DNA of 64,000 nt, from assembly GCA_900169235.1 (NCBI GenBank), contig FWCC01000399.1:159528-223527 (forward strand), given 5' to 3'. Positions 34,714 to 46,771 of this stretch are shown here, in pieces (position 1 is the stretch's first letter; each line of letters opens with the position of its first letter). Below the pieces are notes generated by a model, which worked only from the letters and a program-made list of their open reading frames with translations, made no database searches and had not been told where the DNA came from. The stretch is from Zarea fungicola. Taxonomy: Eukaryota > Ascomycota > Sordariomycetes > Hypocreales > Cordycipitaceae. The position numbers and the translations under genes are program-made.

Positions 34714-37700
34714 ATGAATACACTCGCCGAATCGATGATTTCGATCTCGTGGACGGCCGTTTTGTGGACGATAGTGGCAATTTGCCTGGCCGTGCGGTAT
34801 CTGACATCCACAAACCCTCAGAAAGCTCACACGACTCAGGATGCATCAGGTTCAACGAGCCAAGCCGTTCACCTCACAAATGTCACACCTGAAAGAAACA
34901 AAGGCAACACCGAGATCGACATTATTGCCATCCACGGCTTAGACACCAAGTCTCCGGATACATGGACCTGGAAATCCCGGGACGAAGGGAGCGATGTGAA
35001 CTGGCTGGCAGACAGTGACATGCTGCCTAGACAAGTTCAGAATGCTCGAATTTTTACGTATGACTGGCCTGCACAACTATTCCAGAACATCCGTCTGGCT
35101 CCAGTTAGCATTGAAGAATACGCCACTCTTTTACTGGATCAAATCCGATGTGAGCTTTTGAGCAATGATCAAGACTTAACGACCCGGCCTATTCTATTTA
35201 TTGCATCATGCCTTGGCGGTATCATACTGGCCAAGGCTCTCATTATTGCTTCTGAAAACAAGAGAGAATTCTCTCGCATCACCCAGGCCACCCGAGGCGT
35301 CGTCTTCCTGGCTACTTCCTTCCGCGGCACCTCGCTACAGCATGTAAAACGATGGGCCGGGATTGCCCTCAGCTTTACCGCGTCAAGGCAGCGCAAACAA
35401 GTAACCGCACTTATTGACCTTGTCAAGAGTGAAACACGCGAACTTGGAAACATGGTCAGACGGTTTACCTCGTTATACCAATATCCAAATGATGCCATCG
35501 AACTTTACAGCTTCTACGAAGGTGAAAAAACAAGCCTGCCACGGAAGATATTCCCATGGCTACCAGAGGTACTCCAAAAGAAACAACTGGTACGTGCATC
35601 CATATTTCATTTCTAAAAGCATGGTTAACGCATAATAGTTAGTGGACGAACTCTCGGCCTCGCTAGACATCATACAGACGCCCCTGCTCCTGCAGAGACC
35701 ACATTCCTTGATGAACAAATTTCGGATGCCTCAATGCCCCCATTATCAGAAGGTATCGAAAGCTATACAGCGAGCCGTTTCAGATATTTTGAAAGGAACC
35801 ATTCTACAGCAGGCCGATAAACTCATTCGAGAAGAGAATTATGCTTTGAAGCACCTCGAAATCAGACGCCTCTCAGGCCAGTTACTATCAATGAGCCAGT
35901 GCTACATCAACCTTGCTATTATCGAGGCACGAAAGCAGGAAGGCAAGGATCGCGGTAGTACTTCTGTTAAAAAGAAGCCTGGTTCAGAATTTTCTATCGC
36001 AAACCGTCTGAGGGTACAGGCACCAAACAAGACATTACAGATCAGCCTGCCAGCACTGTTCAGCGAGCAAAATGGCAGCTGGTCGCGAAGAATACTGATT
36101 CGGGGACGCGCAGGTGTGGGGAAGACGACGCTATGCAAGAAAATAATTTACGAATTTTACCACCGAGAGACTGAACTCCGGAGATCGTGGGGCAAGCTAT
36201 TCGATCGTATACTTTGGTTCCCTCTCCGGAGCCTGAAGCAAAGGGAGATACTTAGCAATACCGACCTATTTCTCTACGCTTTCTTTCAGCGACCGGAAGA
36301 AAGAAGAGATCTTGCTGCGCATTTATCGCATCTTTTACCTTCAATCAAGAGCAGAACTTTGTTCCTCCTTGATGGCTTGGACGAAATATCCTCAGACTTC
36401 CCTCATGGAAGCAGTGCCTATAGATTCATGGAGCAGCTTCTCGGCCAAGATAACGTAATTATTACTTCGAGACCCTCTGCGAACTTACCTCACGGCGCTG
36501 CCTGTCTAGACCTTGACCTTGAAGTGATTGGATTCTACCCGAATCAGGTTAAAGAGTATATCTATCATGTCTTCACCGACCTGAAAGATGGCAAAAGAGA
36601 CACGGAAGCCACCAAAGGGGTTTTGAGTCTTATTGATAGGCACTGGCTAATACAGAGTCTCGTGCGAATCCCAATTCAGCTGGATGCTATCTGCTTCACT
36701 TGGAGTGATTGGGTTCGTGCCTCCACCGAACCGGTGCCTGAAACAATGACGAGCATTTATGAACTGATAGAAGAACGTCTGTGGAAGAAAGATATAGAGA
36801 AATTGGAAATAACAAATAAAAGCGGCCAGCTCCTGAATCCTGATGATATTACGGCCAGTATCGTCAAGAATTTTGTGCCATGTGAAGTGCAGTTTCTTGA
36901 GTGTCTTGCTTTCTCTGGCCTTCACGATGACAAGATTGAGTTCGCATCTGGCTATAGGAATCAGATCTTGCACCATTTACAGCAAACCAACTTCTCCCCA
37001 GAAGAAACATCCTCCTTCTGGCCCGACAGGTACCTGCGCAGAACCTCATTCATGCGGCCTTTGAATCTGCAGTTAACACCCGAGCACCAAAAGTACCATT
37101 TCATTCACTTAACGTTTCAGGAATACTTTGCTGCAAACTACTTTGCGAAAATATGGCACCACCCTTCAAAACATCTCTATTTCCCTCCCGCCTCTACAGG
37201 GTGTAACCCTTCCACCGCCAGAGACTACCTTCGCAAGCACAAATATACTCCACGTTACGATGTGTTTTGGCGCTTTGTAGCAGGTTTGCTTGGTGGATTG
37301 GGTTCCACCGAGTTCCTTAGTATCGTTGAACAAGAGCCACTTGATCTGCTAGGTCCTACCCACCAACGACTACTCATACACTGTCTGAGCGAAATGTCAA
37401 GCTGTTTGCCAATACAGGCAAACTTTGAGCAAAAATTGAAAGAATGGGTAATATATGAGATTGAAAGCAGCCGCTAGTCTCATCTGCTCGGCGACGATGA
37501 GTTTCCTGAGACAGTGTTTAACATGCTCATGCAACATGGCACTCCGGATTCTTCTTTTCGTGAAAATTTATACGAGTCATTGATCTTTCGAACTTATATT
37601 CCCCCAAAAACCCTTGAAACCATATTCTTAGAGTCTCCTATCGAGGGTGGGTCGATGTTCCACATCTTGAGTAGGCCAGTCCCTTGGACGCCTAGGTTAA

Positions 37701-39448
37701 CTTCCTTCCTGCTCGAAAAACTGAGAGAAAAAGGCTCATACCCGCGCGCCTGGATACTCAATCAGTTAGGTGCTCGATCCAACCTACCTGAATTGCCCGA
37801 AGAAATTGTTGCCGCGATGGCCTCATGTCTCTCTGATTCTGAGTCAAGCATCGAATCAAGCATCGATCGTAGCTGCGCATTGGAGGCATTGGCCAACCAA
37901 GCTGCGCTGCCAGACGAGATTCTAACGCTTATGACAACTTGTCTTCGTGATATCGACTCGTCTGTACGACGCCATGCAATAGTGGCCTGGGGAAAACGTG
38001 AACTCTGGTCAGAGCAAGTTTATCTTCATCTAAGTGCCTGCTTAAATGATGCAGATAGTTCGGTTCGCAGGGAAACTGTTGGTTTGTTTAAGAGTCGGAA
38101 GAACTGGCCGCGGGAGGGATTCCAAACATTACTGGCGGAAAAGCTCATAGATGAAGACCAATCTGTGCGAGATACTGCCGCCCGCGCCTTTAGAGTGCAA
38201 ACATCTCTACCAGACCAGATTATTTCTGTGATAGAGGGGTACATACGCACCGGCCCGCCTTCTGTCCAAACCTGTGCCATCACTGCCTTAGGTGGTCAGC
38301 CAACTTTGTCTGGCAAGCTCCTCGATGCTTTCGTGGAGCTGCTCAAGACGGGGAATGATTCAGTCCAGCAAAGCATTGTTGAGATACTAGCTGGACCAGT
38401 GGAGATCTCATCTTGTATTATCGGGGCTCTTTCAGAGTGTCTACTTCATGATGACAGTCGGGTGAGAGCTGTCGTAGTAGCAATTTTGGGTCAGCGGCCA
38501 GAGCTACCTGTAGAGATACTTCAGAGTGTACTGTCACGGTTCGAAGATGAAGTCGATTTAGTACGGAAGATGGCAGCTCAAAGCCTTGGGAAACGTGCAG
38601 AACTGCCAAACGACGTCTTTTCAGGCTTCGTGAAGCTCCTTGAAGATAAGGCATGGGAGGTGCGAGCTGCGGCTGCTGAAGTACTCTGTAGGCGACCTAG
38701 CCTGCCAAAAGATGTGATAATGAAGATTGCCGATGACAATGATGTTGACGGCTATTACCGACAATTTTCGCATTTAAAAGCACTCAGCGCTCGGAAGGAT
38801 CTGCCTTATGAAGCATTTGCTGGCATTGCAACCGCGATTCATGGTGAGGACGCATCTTTGCGAAGAGATGCTATGGTAGCACTGCGCAATACGCCAACAA
38901 TGGCAAAGCGCTTTGTGAACGATATTGTACAGCATGTGAACGATAAGGATAGAGATGTATCTTTGACAGCTATCCACGCGCTAGATCAATGCTCTCATAT
39001 TGATAATGAAATTCTGCGGAAGTTTGTTGGACCTTCTCAACATCCCTACACCGACAACAGCCTGGAGGTCGCAGCTCTCGAAACCGTGTGTCGACAGGCA
39101 GAGCTACCTGAAGACATTCTTAAATCTTTGGCGACAAGATTTGAGCAGTTCAACTATTTTGATGAGGAATTCTTGTGGAAAATTCTTCAAGATCTTGAGC
39201 AGCCGTACTTCTTCCGCTGTTTCCTAAGTAGCCGGTACGCGGCAGCCCTTTATAAACCTTTACTACAAGTGAGCTTGCAAAATAATTTGAGCTTTTACAT
39301 CAGAAACAATCAAGTATGTTTTAACATGCCACATGGGGTTAGGAGATTTCCCGTGGACAACAGTATTGCCGACTCCATCCGAGGTCTACGGCCAAAAGAC
39401 CTCCCGGCGGTCAGTGGTATGTTTAGCAAGAGTATCAATAGTTTATAG
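34714..39448 (+). CDS. NLR-like STAND protein: SesB-like hydrolase / NACHT / HEAT repeats, interrupted by an in-frame TAG
   Basis: Exons 34714..35589 and 35639..39448 (49 bp intron, GTACGT..TAG). Order: N-terminal TM helix (about residues 9-31); alpha/beta-hydrolase domain of the SesB/lipase-like type (about 69-270: IDIIAIHGLDTKSPDTW, ARIFTYDWPA, ASCLGG, 'RGVVFLATSFRGTS'); linker 'MNKFRMPQCPHYQKVSKAI'; NACHT with Walker A GRAGVGKTT (Lys454) and Walker B LFLLDGLDE (about 533-541); then about a dozen HEAT-type units of 30-36 residues with a repeated 'LP.EIL..L..CL.D.DSSVRR.A' pattern. TAG at 37475-37477 stops translation at residue 904, before the repeats; the same frame then stays open for about 656 codons. 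Fungal NLRs of this kind act in non-self recognition and regulated cell death. Here the gene is either a truncated allele or a pseudogene, or it is read through or spliced around the stop. Confidence 0.85.
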
Positions 39449-40750
39449 TCATCAATAAAAAAAGGTGCATCTCAAGTTGTATATATTATGCTACTTTTGC
39501 TCATCAAACAACGTCGTGTAAATTATTGTTGTATACTTAGCAGGCAATTTTTCAGCCGCACTAACTGCTCGCCAATTAGAAAACTCTACCATCACAAATC
39601 TCCTTGTCTGCAGGTGCAAAGACATCGTCGCCCTTCCAGGTCTACCAGCGGCGTAAAATCCAAGCTACTTGTGCCAGCACCCACCAACGCCGTGGTGGGA
39701 AGTTGGTGGGTGCTGGCACAAGTATGTGTACTGTGTAAATGATGCCGTTCTGGGAGGCCACTGAGTCAACGCCACAAACCACCCAGTATGCTAGCTTCAG
39801 ATAATGTTGCCAACTATGGAGATCGCTGATTGAAAGAAGGAAAAATCCGACGGGGCGTAGAATAGCGGAGAATAAATCATCGCAGTAGAGTTGAGACAAC
39901 ATCTAGGTAGGCGTGATTAATCCCGCCGCGGATTTGCGCAATGCATGTGGCTCTCTTTGATGGGGTTTTCTCCAGCGAGAAGCACTAGGCAGACGTAATA
40001 ATAGTTGGTTCCCCGGGCTGAATCTAACCTAAACCAGTTCCCCCTGCATAACGGATCTGTAGGAAGATGGAGCACCGTGTGGCTAGCTTGGGCAGTTGGC
40101 AAGACAATGTGGCCTTCCTCTGTAGATTCCAGCAAGTACACCTCTTTAACCAAGAGCGTTCATTTGACGAAATGTGTTACTAGCTCTATGCATTGGGAAG
40201 CCATAGAAGGCACATACAACGGTTTCCCTCTACAGGTGCAGGGTCTCCAGGTAGTGGGTAACAAGACTAGACTAACGGCCTGTCAATGTCAACCGCGGAA
40301 GCCCCCCGCTTGAGCTGACAAAATCAAATGAGGAGTTAACAGTGTGGAGCTACCGTCGGAATCGATGGTCAGTTTGGGAATGCAAGTAAGAGTAATAAAT
40401 GGTCAGAGACTAAAAGAACCAAGTCTCGTTCAAGATGCCTCCACACCAAGCTGCTAAACTATGGGAGTCTGTCTGCGTGACCTAAAATCCAGTTCCAACC
40501 AGGCTGCAGGGGTTTCTTATTCAAAGACTTTTGTCGGGGACCCGCCCCAGCGCTTAGGTGCCATGTGTCGCCGCATCTGAAATGAATTGTCTTTCTCCTC
40601 TCTTTGACTTCCAAAATTGCAAGAAAAGAAATTCGAATCTTCCGTTTCTAGAGATAGGCGATTTTAAATCACCATTGCCACGGCAGCTAAGACAGCCCTA
40701 TATTGCCTGAGCTCTGTTAGCTGGTGCGGCGTTGAGCGCAGAGCTTCGAA
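39449..40750. other. Spacer between NLR-like and NO VEIN-like genes
   Basis: 1.3 kb. It contains the foldback element at 39666-39724. Short ORFs have no recognisable content. The final 100 bp before 40751 should include the promoter and leader of the ATPase gene; no clear TATA word is seen. Confidence 0.5.
39666..39724. mobile_element. Tiny foldback element with 23 bp perfect arms and TA ends
   Basis: 39666-39688 is the exact reverse complement of 39702-39724, with a 13 bp spacer (gccgtggtgggaa). Both outer ends are TA, the duplication expected for Tc1/mariner-type insertion, so this could be a 55-59 bp miniature element or a pair of terminal repeats left after internal deletion. It could also fold into a strong RNA or DNA hairpin. 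Confidence 0.7.
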
Positions 40751-43700
40751 ATGGCAACCCTAGAAGAGGCCCAGAATGTGATTCAGAAGCTGCGGGAGTC
40801 TCATGGAGACTTGGATGACGAAATGGTGACCGATCTTCAAAACAACTGGAACCCGAAGTACTACAAGAACCTTGACAAGTATCGCACGATCATGGAGGGC
40901 TTAGCATCTCACTCAATTAAGACGTGCGTATTCAAGAATTGCAAGCAGCATTTGACCTTCAGGACAGCTCGTCTAACCCACTCTTCATAGCCTGGCAGAA
41001 ACTATCTATGGTAGTAATGCTCGATTTATTTTTGAGCTGCTGCAGAATGCAGATGACAACAAATTTACCAAGTTAACTAAAAAAGACGCGGTGCCAAGTA
41101 TTAGCTTCAAGATATGGCCTGAGAAGATCATTATTGAGTGTAATGAGGATGGTTTTATGAAACCAGACCTTGAAGCAATTTGCTCCATAGGCAAGAGTTC
41201 AAAAACTACTTCGCACGGGTATATTGGCGCCAAGGGCATTGGCTTCAAGTCAGTCTTCATGGTGGCTTCAAGGGTGCATATTCAATCAGGACACTTCTCA
41301 TTTGAATTCCGCCACAAGCCAACAGATCCCGGCATCGGCATGGTCAGGCCGATATGGAAGACACCAAACGAGACACTTCTCGGTCCAATGACGCGCATGA
41401 CACTCTGGCTGCGCGGCGATGGAAATGCAGGCGAAATAGCTGCTCGGCGCGGCCTCATTCAACGCCAGTTCAAAGAACTAGAGGTGGCATGTCTCTTGTT
41501 TCTTAAACGCTTACAAGAAATTACCATCGAATTTTACGATAATCAGGGCGACATGGAAGAGTCACGACATTTCACCAAGGAAGATTTGGGTCACAATCGC
41601 GTAGCTCTCGAGACGACAACGCAGCAGTCAAGAGCCAAAGAAACCAGGTCCCGTCGTCTCTATCACGTTACCAGAGCAAACGCGACAAACTTGCCCCACA
41701 GCAGCAATAGAAAGCTGGAAGAATCTGAAGAGAACATGATTATGGCGGGGAAGGCAGAGGTGGTGTTGGTGTTTCCACTTACTGAAGAGACTGCCACAGA
41801 AGAGTCCCAGCCCATCACAGACGAATCACAGAGACTATTTGCTTTTCTGCCACTGGAAAAGGTTTTGAGGTACAAGGTAAGCCGTTTTTATCTTCAATAA
41901 GACCACAAAATCCTGGAACATGCTGACGCTCATCGCAGTTCATGATCCACTCGGACTTTGACACAAACGCCAGTCGTGAGGATATCCTGGTTGACTCGGA
42001 AAGAAACCGTGCTCTTGTCGATTGGATTGCCAAGGCGTTTGTGCGTGCAGCTAGGCAGTTTTCCGAGCAAGGCGACACTTTGCTTTCATACGAGTGGCCA
42101 CTGTTTCTTCCGACAACCGAAGGACAGTCAGATAGATTCTGGTCACGTCTTGACAGGAAAATCCAGGAACTTGTCAGGAACACGGATTTGTTCAGGTCAC
42201 GAAAGCCAATCTGTCTATGGAAATTAGCTGACTTGTGCATTCTCCCATCCAATGCACAGCTTGCAGATGGCAGCCCTGTTCTGGAGAGTGCAACTCGGGA
42301 CATTTACTTGTCTCCCCGTTACTCAGCCGGGGTTAGAGAAAAGCTGACGCACTCGGCCTATGGGCTTGAACCATTAAGTTGGGATCAGTTCCATGCTCTA
42401 TTGCGAAAAGATCTTGCCCGCGACGATTCAAAGATGCGCAGGAAAGATCCCCTATCTGAGTGGCATTCCGTGGGTGCCAAACTTATCCTCAAGCTCGGAA
42501 AGTACAAAAGGATAGACAATATTGAGCTACTGCCTTTAAGGAACGGGAAATGGATAACGGCCAGGGATGGACCTGTTTATCTGCCAACCATAGGCGACCT
42601 CTCAATGCCAAGAGGACTCAACTTGCAGGTCTTGGACCCGTCCGCTGTGGCAAACGACGCACGCAGGGAGCTTTTCAACAGTTTGGGAGCGATAGAGGCT
42701 TCATTCAACACTGTGAGATCTTCCATACTGCATGGGTTCACGAGGGAGAAATTTTCCAATCCTCTTAGCCACCTTCGCTTCCTGTACCAAACGTCGCCTC
42801 CTGAGATGAAACTTCATGTGCAAGAGCCGATGGGAGCCTTCGAAGAAGTGTATGTGCTTGACTCCAAACAGAAGAAAGTTTGGCCGATTCAGTCAGATAT
42901 TTATCTTCTTAAAGAATCCGACCCGTATGGCCCTCACGCGCTGTTGTCCGATTGTGACACGATAAGTATCACTTACGTGGACCCAATCCTGACTGGAGAG
43001 CATCCACCAAGGCCGTCTGAAGATCATCCAACGTGGATAGAATGGCTGCACGGATGCATAGGTATTCGCTCTCGTTTGCGTCTCCTTAACCTGGACAATA
43101 CCGAGTTATCAGAAGAATCAAGCTATGTACTCTCGCACAAACCGTCCATGTTCCTTGGCTTACTTGGTTACCTCTGGAAAGCCTTGCCCCCAGCAATACA
43201 GAGGAACGTTGCTATACGACAGCACATTAGAGAGCTTAATTTCAGGTCCATTTGCAATTTTAGGGACGAAATCACACTGCAACAATGTTGGTTTCCCCTT
43301 ACCAGCCTGCGTGAAACGGCCGAGCAGTACATGGAGAATCCGTCTGCTTTTCCTTTTCTTCAGATTGAAGCTTCGAATGATTCGTTTGATGGGATTCCTC
43401 GGAAGTGGGCCTTTCTAGTTTCTGATTTCCAAGTTCCCAAGGATAATGATTTGAGTTTTTTGCTTGACATTCTTCGACACATCTACTACACATATGATGG
43501 TGATGTCTCGTTATCGACAATTCAACTGCAAAAACTTTGCGATCTTTACACAGCCATTTATGCCAAACTTCTTCTGTTGAAGGATATGGCACTGGAAAAA
43601 CAAAATTTAATGTTAGTCAATGCTCTGAGGTATTTGAGCGTTATACAAGCTAATAAGCTAAACAGTGAAGCGTTTGAGGAATGTTTAATCTATATCCCAG

Positions 43701-46432
43701 ACGATGGACCGGGTTGGGTGGAGCTTTCAGAGTGCCGCTGGCGTGGCCCAACATTGACGACGAAAAGCACCCTACATGGTCTCTATGGTCTCTACAGTCG
43801 CATTTTAGGTGATGATCAAATGACAAGTCTAGAGCTGCTCTTTAGCAGAACTCTAATGATACCAGATGTTTCTGTTGAAGATGTAATTTTGGAACTCAAA
43901 CTTATCAAGGACGAATGGCAAGAAGGCCCAGAGTTAGTAAACGTCGACTTCATCAGAGAACTTTACAGATTCCTTCTGGATTCGGAGAATCTTGATTGTG
44001 CGGAGTATAGGCACGTTATTTTATACCAATGGCCGCCTGTTGCTATTACTGGTCTTGCGACTAACCTGTTTTCAGGGACGAGTTCCGGTCAGAGACTCTC
44101 ATTTTTGCGCAATCTCAAGACGCTTGGGGGTGGTACAAGAGTTCAGATTGCTTATGGTCCAGCAAAACAAGTATCCAAGGCAAAGCTGTACTTGATACCG
44201 AATATGAAGAGTTTGAAAAACTCTTTGTTGGTGCTCTCGGCGTAAAATGCCTCACACTTGACATGGTGTATGACGAGCTTTGCCACACAACGTCACAAGA
44301 TGTCGGGGAGATGAAGTCCAAAATCTCGGTGCTTTCTGGCTTTCTGGCAGCTGAGCTAACTGACCTAAGCCCAGACTTGATATTGGAGGCTCGAATCTTC
44401 CCAGTCAAGTTTCCTGGTAATAATGAAGATGCGGTGCTTGTAACCGGGGACACGGACTTTGCCATCGCGGATCGCGACTACCTGAGGCAGCGACTTGAGA
44501 GCAAAGTCAAGATTCTTGATTTCAATTTGGAAGAAGTTCGCCGATTAAGCCCGTTTTTTAAATGGCTTGGTCTTGAAAATAGGTACCTCTCAAAATGCGT
44601 CAGAGAAATTACGTCTGTGGGTGATACATCGGGTGTCGTGGCTTCATCAGCGACCCGGTCTATGCAGCGCAAAGCTCGTTTCCTGGTTCAGTAAGTTGAA
44701 ACAAATCAGACAAGATGAATCCAACGCTGATCAACGACAGGATTGCAGCAACCTTTGACAGCCCTCGGTGTGAGGAGGACAAGACAGATCAGCTGTTCAA
44801 GCAACTACGTGCCGTTTCTGTGGTTGAGACTGCTAGCTTATCCAGAACCTTCTCCATAACGCAGGATAAGAAACGAATCTCTGTCGCTGCAGAGTCTGGG
44901 AACATGCACATCACAGAAACAGCAAACAGCATGACAGTCTTTGTGCCTAGGGGTAAGAAAGCACAAAGAGTATGCTTTTCCTCGCAGCTGCCCAAGGCGT
45001 ACGCTGAATGGCTCATGCTGAACCCAACAAACAATCGGCAAGGCGTTGTTGCCAGTGACATGATAAATACACTCATGTATATATTTGCTTGTCCAGCTTC
45101 AGCCGCAGAGATCATTCTCGATAATAACGGAATTTTTAAACCATCCTCATTTTCGGGCAACTACGATGACTCAGAAACTGAGGATGAGGATAGCGACGAG
45201 GATAGCACGGCAAGTCGTGCAACTACGCCAAATACAGAGCTAGGATCAGTGCAGCGTTACGATATGCCCGGCTTTTCCGGGGCTATTTCGCTGGGTTACT
45301 CGGTCTCTGAGCGGTCTCAAACTGTTGGGAGAGAGGTATATAGCAGTGCGAGACGAAATAGTTCGCAAACCCTGGTTGCTGTCGAGCGCGCAAGCAGCAG
45401 CATTTCCCAGCAGCGCCGGCTACCGTCGCCCATAGCCCCGGTACAGCAAACCACAGTGGCCCAGCCAGTCGGAGTCTTCAATTCTCGGTCATCCATGAGT
45501 CCGTACCTAGGAGATGGACAAGATGGAAATGGGCAATACGAGCGTCTTTTGCAACAGGTTGTTGACCATGGCCGGAGAGCCGAATTCCCGCAGATAGGCT
45601 CATTCAACATGACGGCACTGGCCGATGCCCTTCCTTTCGGCAGTGATTCTGCCGAAATTGAAAGCTATGATGGTGCCGATGTGAACATCAGAACCGGCTC
45701 AATGAGCCAGCTCGAACGTGACAAGAGAGTTGGGGCCGCGGGCGAGCTCTATGTAAGTTGAGCAAGAAAGCCAATACTTGAAATGACTGTCTGCTCCTTG
45801 GGACAATTACTAATATCATCTCGTGCACTTTGCGGCAGGTTTTTGAGCAACTCAGCAGGCTCGGCCTCCCGGGATGGAGTCGTCACAACTGGCAGAGCAG
45901 AATCAGAACTTATGCCCGAGCGCATCCCGATTACGCGACCTTGGAGGCATGGACACGAAGCGAGACGGCAGATCTTGTATACGACGACTCAGAAGGCATA
46001 CTTACTCTGAAGCTTGCTCAATGGGGATATCTGGATTACCAGGAATGGCGGAATGTGCGCCCCAAGTATTATCTCGAGGTCAAAACAACGACTGGCCCGT
46101 GTAAGACTCCGTTTTACGCTAGCGGCAAGCAGTATAGGCTTGTAAGTTGTACTCAACAGCAGAGACACGGCAAAGGGTGCCTCTTTCTTTCATGACTAAC
46201 CTCCCGGTGGTAGATGGAGCGAATGCACGCATCGGAGACCAAGACGGAAATTTACATCATTTTGCGCGTATTTTCGTTGAATAGTGACAAGATCGGGATG
46301 CAAGTGTACGTTGATCCTATCCGATTGAAGGACGAGGAAAAGCTGTTATTTTCAACACAGACTTGGTCTGTGGTACCCGGGCCGGGCCGACAAGCTTTCC
46401 CAAACATATTTTCGTTTTCGGTGCAGTCGTAG
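40751..46432 (+). CDS. GHKL (Hsp90-like) ATPase with C-terminal DUF3883, NO VEIN-like
   Basis: Seven exons: 40751..40923, 40991..41876, 41939..44004, 44076..44690, 44741..45752, 45839..46141, 46214..46432, giving 1757 residues. All junctions keep frame. The N-terminal GHKL/Hsp90-type ATPase carries FELLQNADDN (N-box, about residues 71-80), ECNEDGF (about 107-113) and SHGYIGAKGIGFKSVF (about 132-147), as in sacsin and plant NO VEIN. A long helical middle follows, then an acidic/Ser-rich linker (DDSETEDEDSDEDS) near 1390, and a C-terminal DUF3883-like domain from GAAGELYVFEQL (about 1578) with EVKTTTG (about 1664), a restriction-nuclease-like signature. The family is broad in fungi and its role is not settled; bacterial proteins of similar build occur near defence genes. 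It follows the NLR-like gene on the same strand. Exons 3-4 (donor gtatag) are the least certain junction. Confidence 0.85.
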
Positions 46433-46771
46433 CTCTGGACTGTCTGGTACCATTTTGAGGGGTGGTCTCCGTCGCTAGACTAAGTGCAGCTGACAGGTAC
46501 ACTGCTCTGTGAATGCCTTTCACAAGTAGAAAGTAATATACACTTTATGCTTCTGGAGTTTTCGATGCATAATTTGGAACAGTGTTTTGGTTCTGTGTGG
46601 CGACGGTCAGCCGCTGCGGCGTGCCGTGCCATGCGGACACTGGCGTAAGAAGACTCCTGTCCAAGTCCAAAGGTAAATAAATCATATAGAGCAGTCGAAT
46701 TTTTCAAGTTGTACAAATCATATAATTTATAAAATTTCTTTAAACACTCTCCTTTAGCTTTCTATCACCAG
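46433..46771. other. Convergent 3' spacer
   Basis: 339 bp, AT-rich towards 46740, between the convergent ATPase (+) and Zn-cluster (-) genes. No gene is seen. Confidence 0.5.

Noticed and set aside
37448..37477. A 30 nt intron removing the TAG in the NLR gene
   Set aside because: GTAATA to CTAG keeps frame but is far below the size of any other intron here (48 bp minimum).
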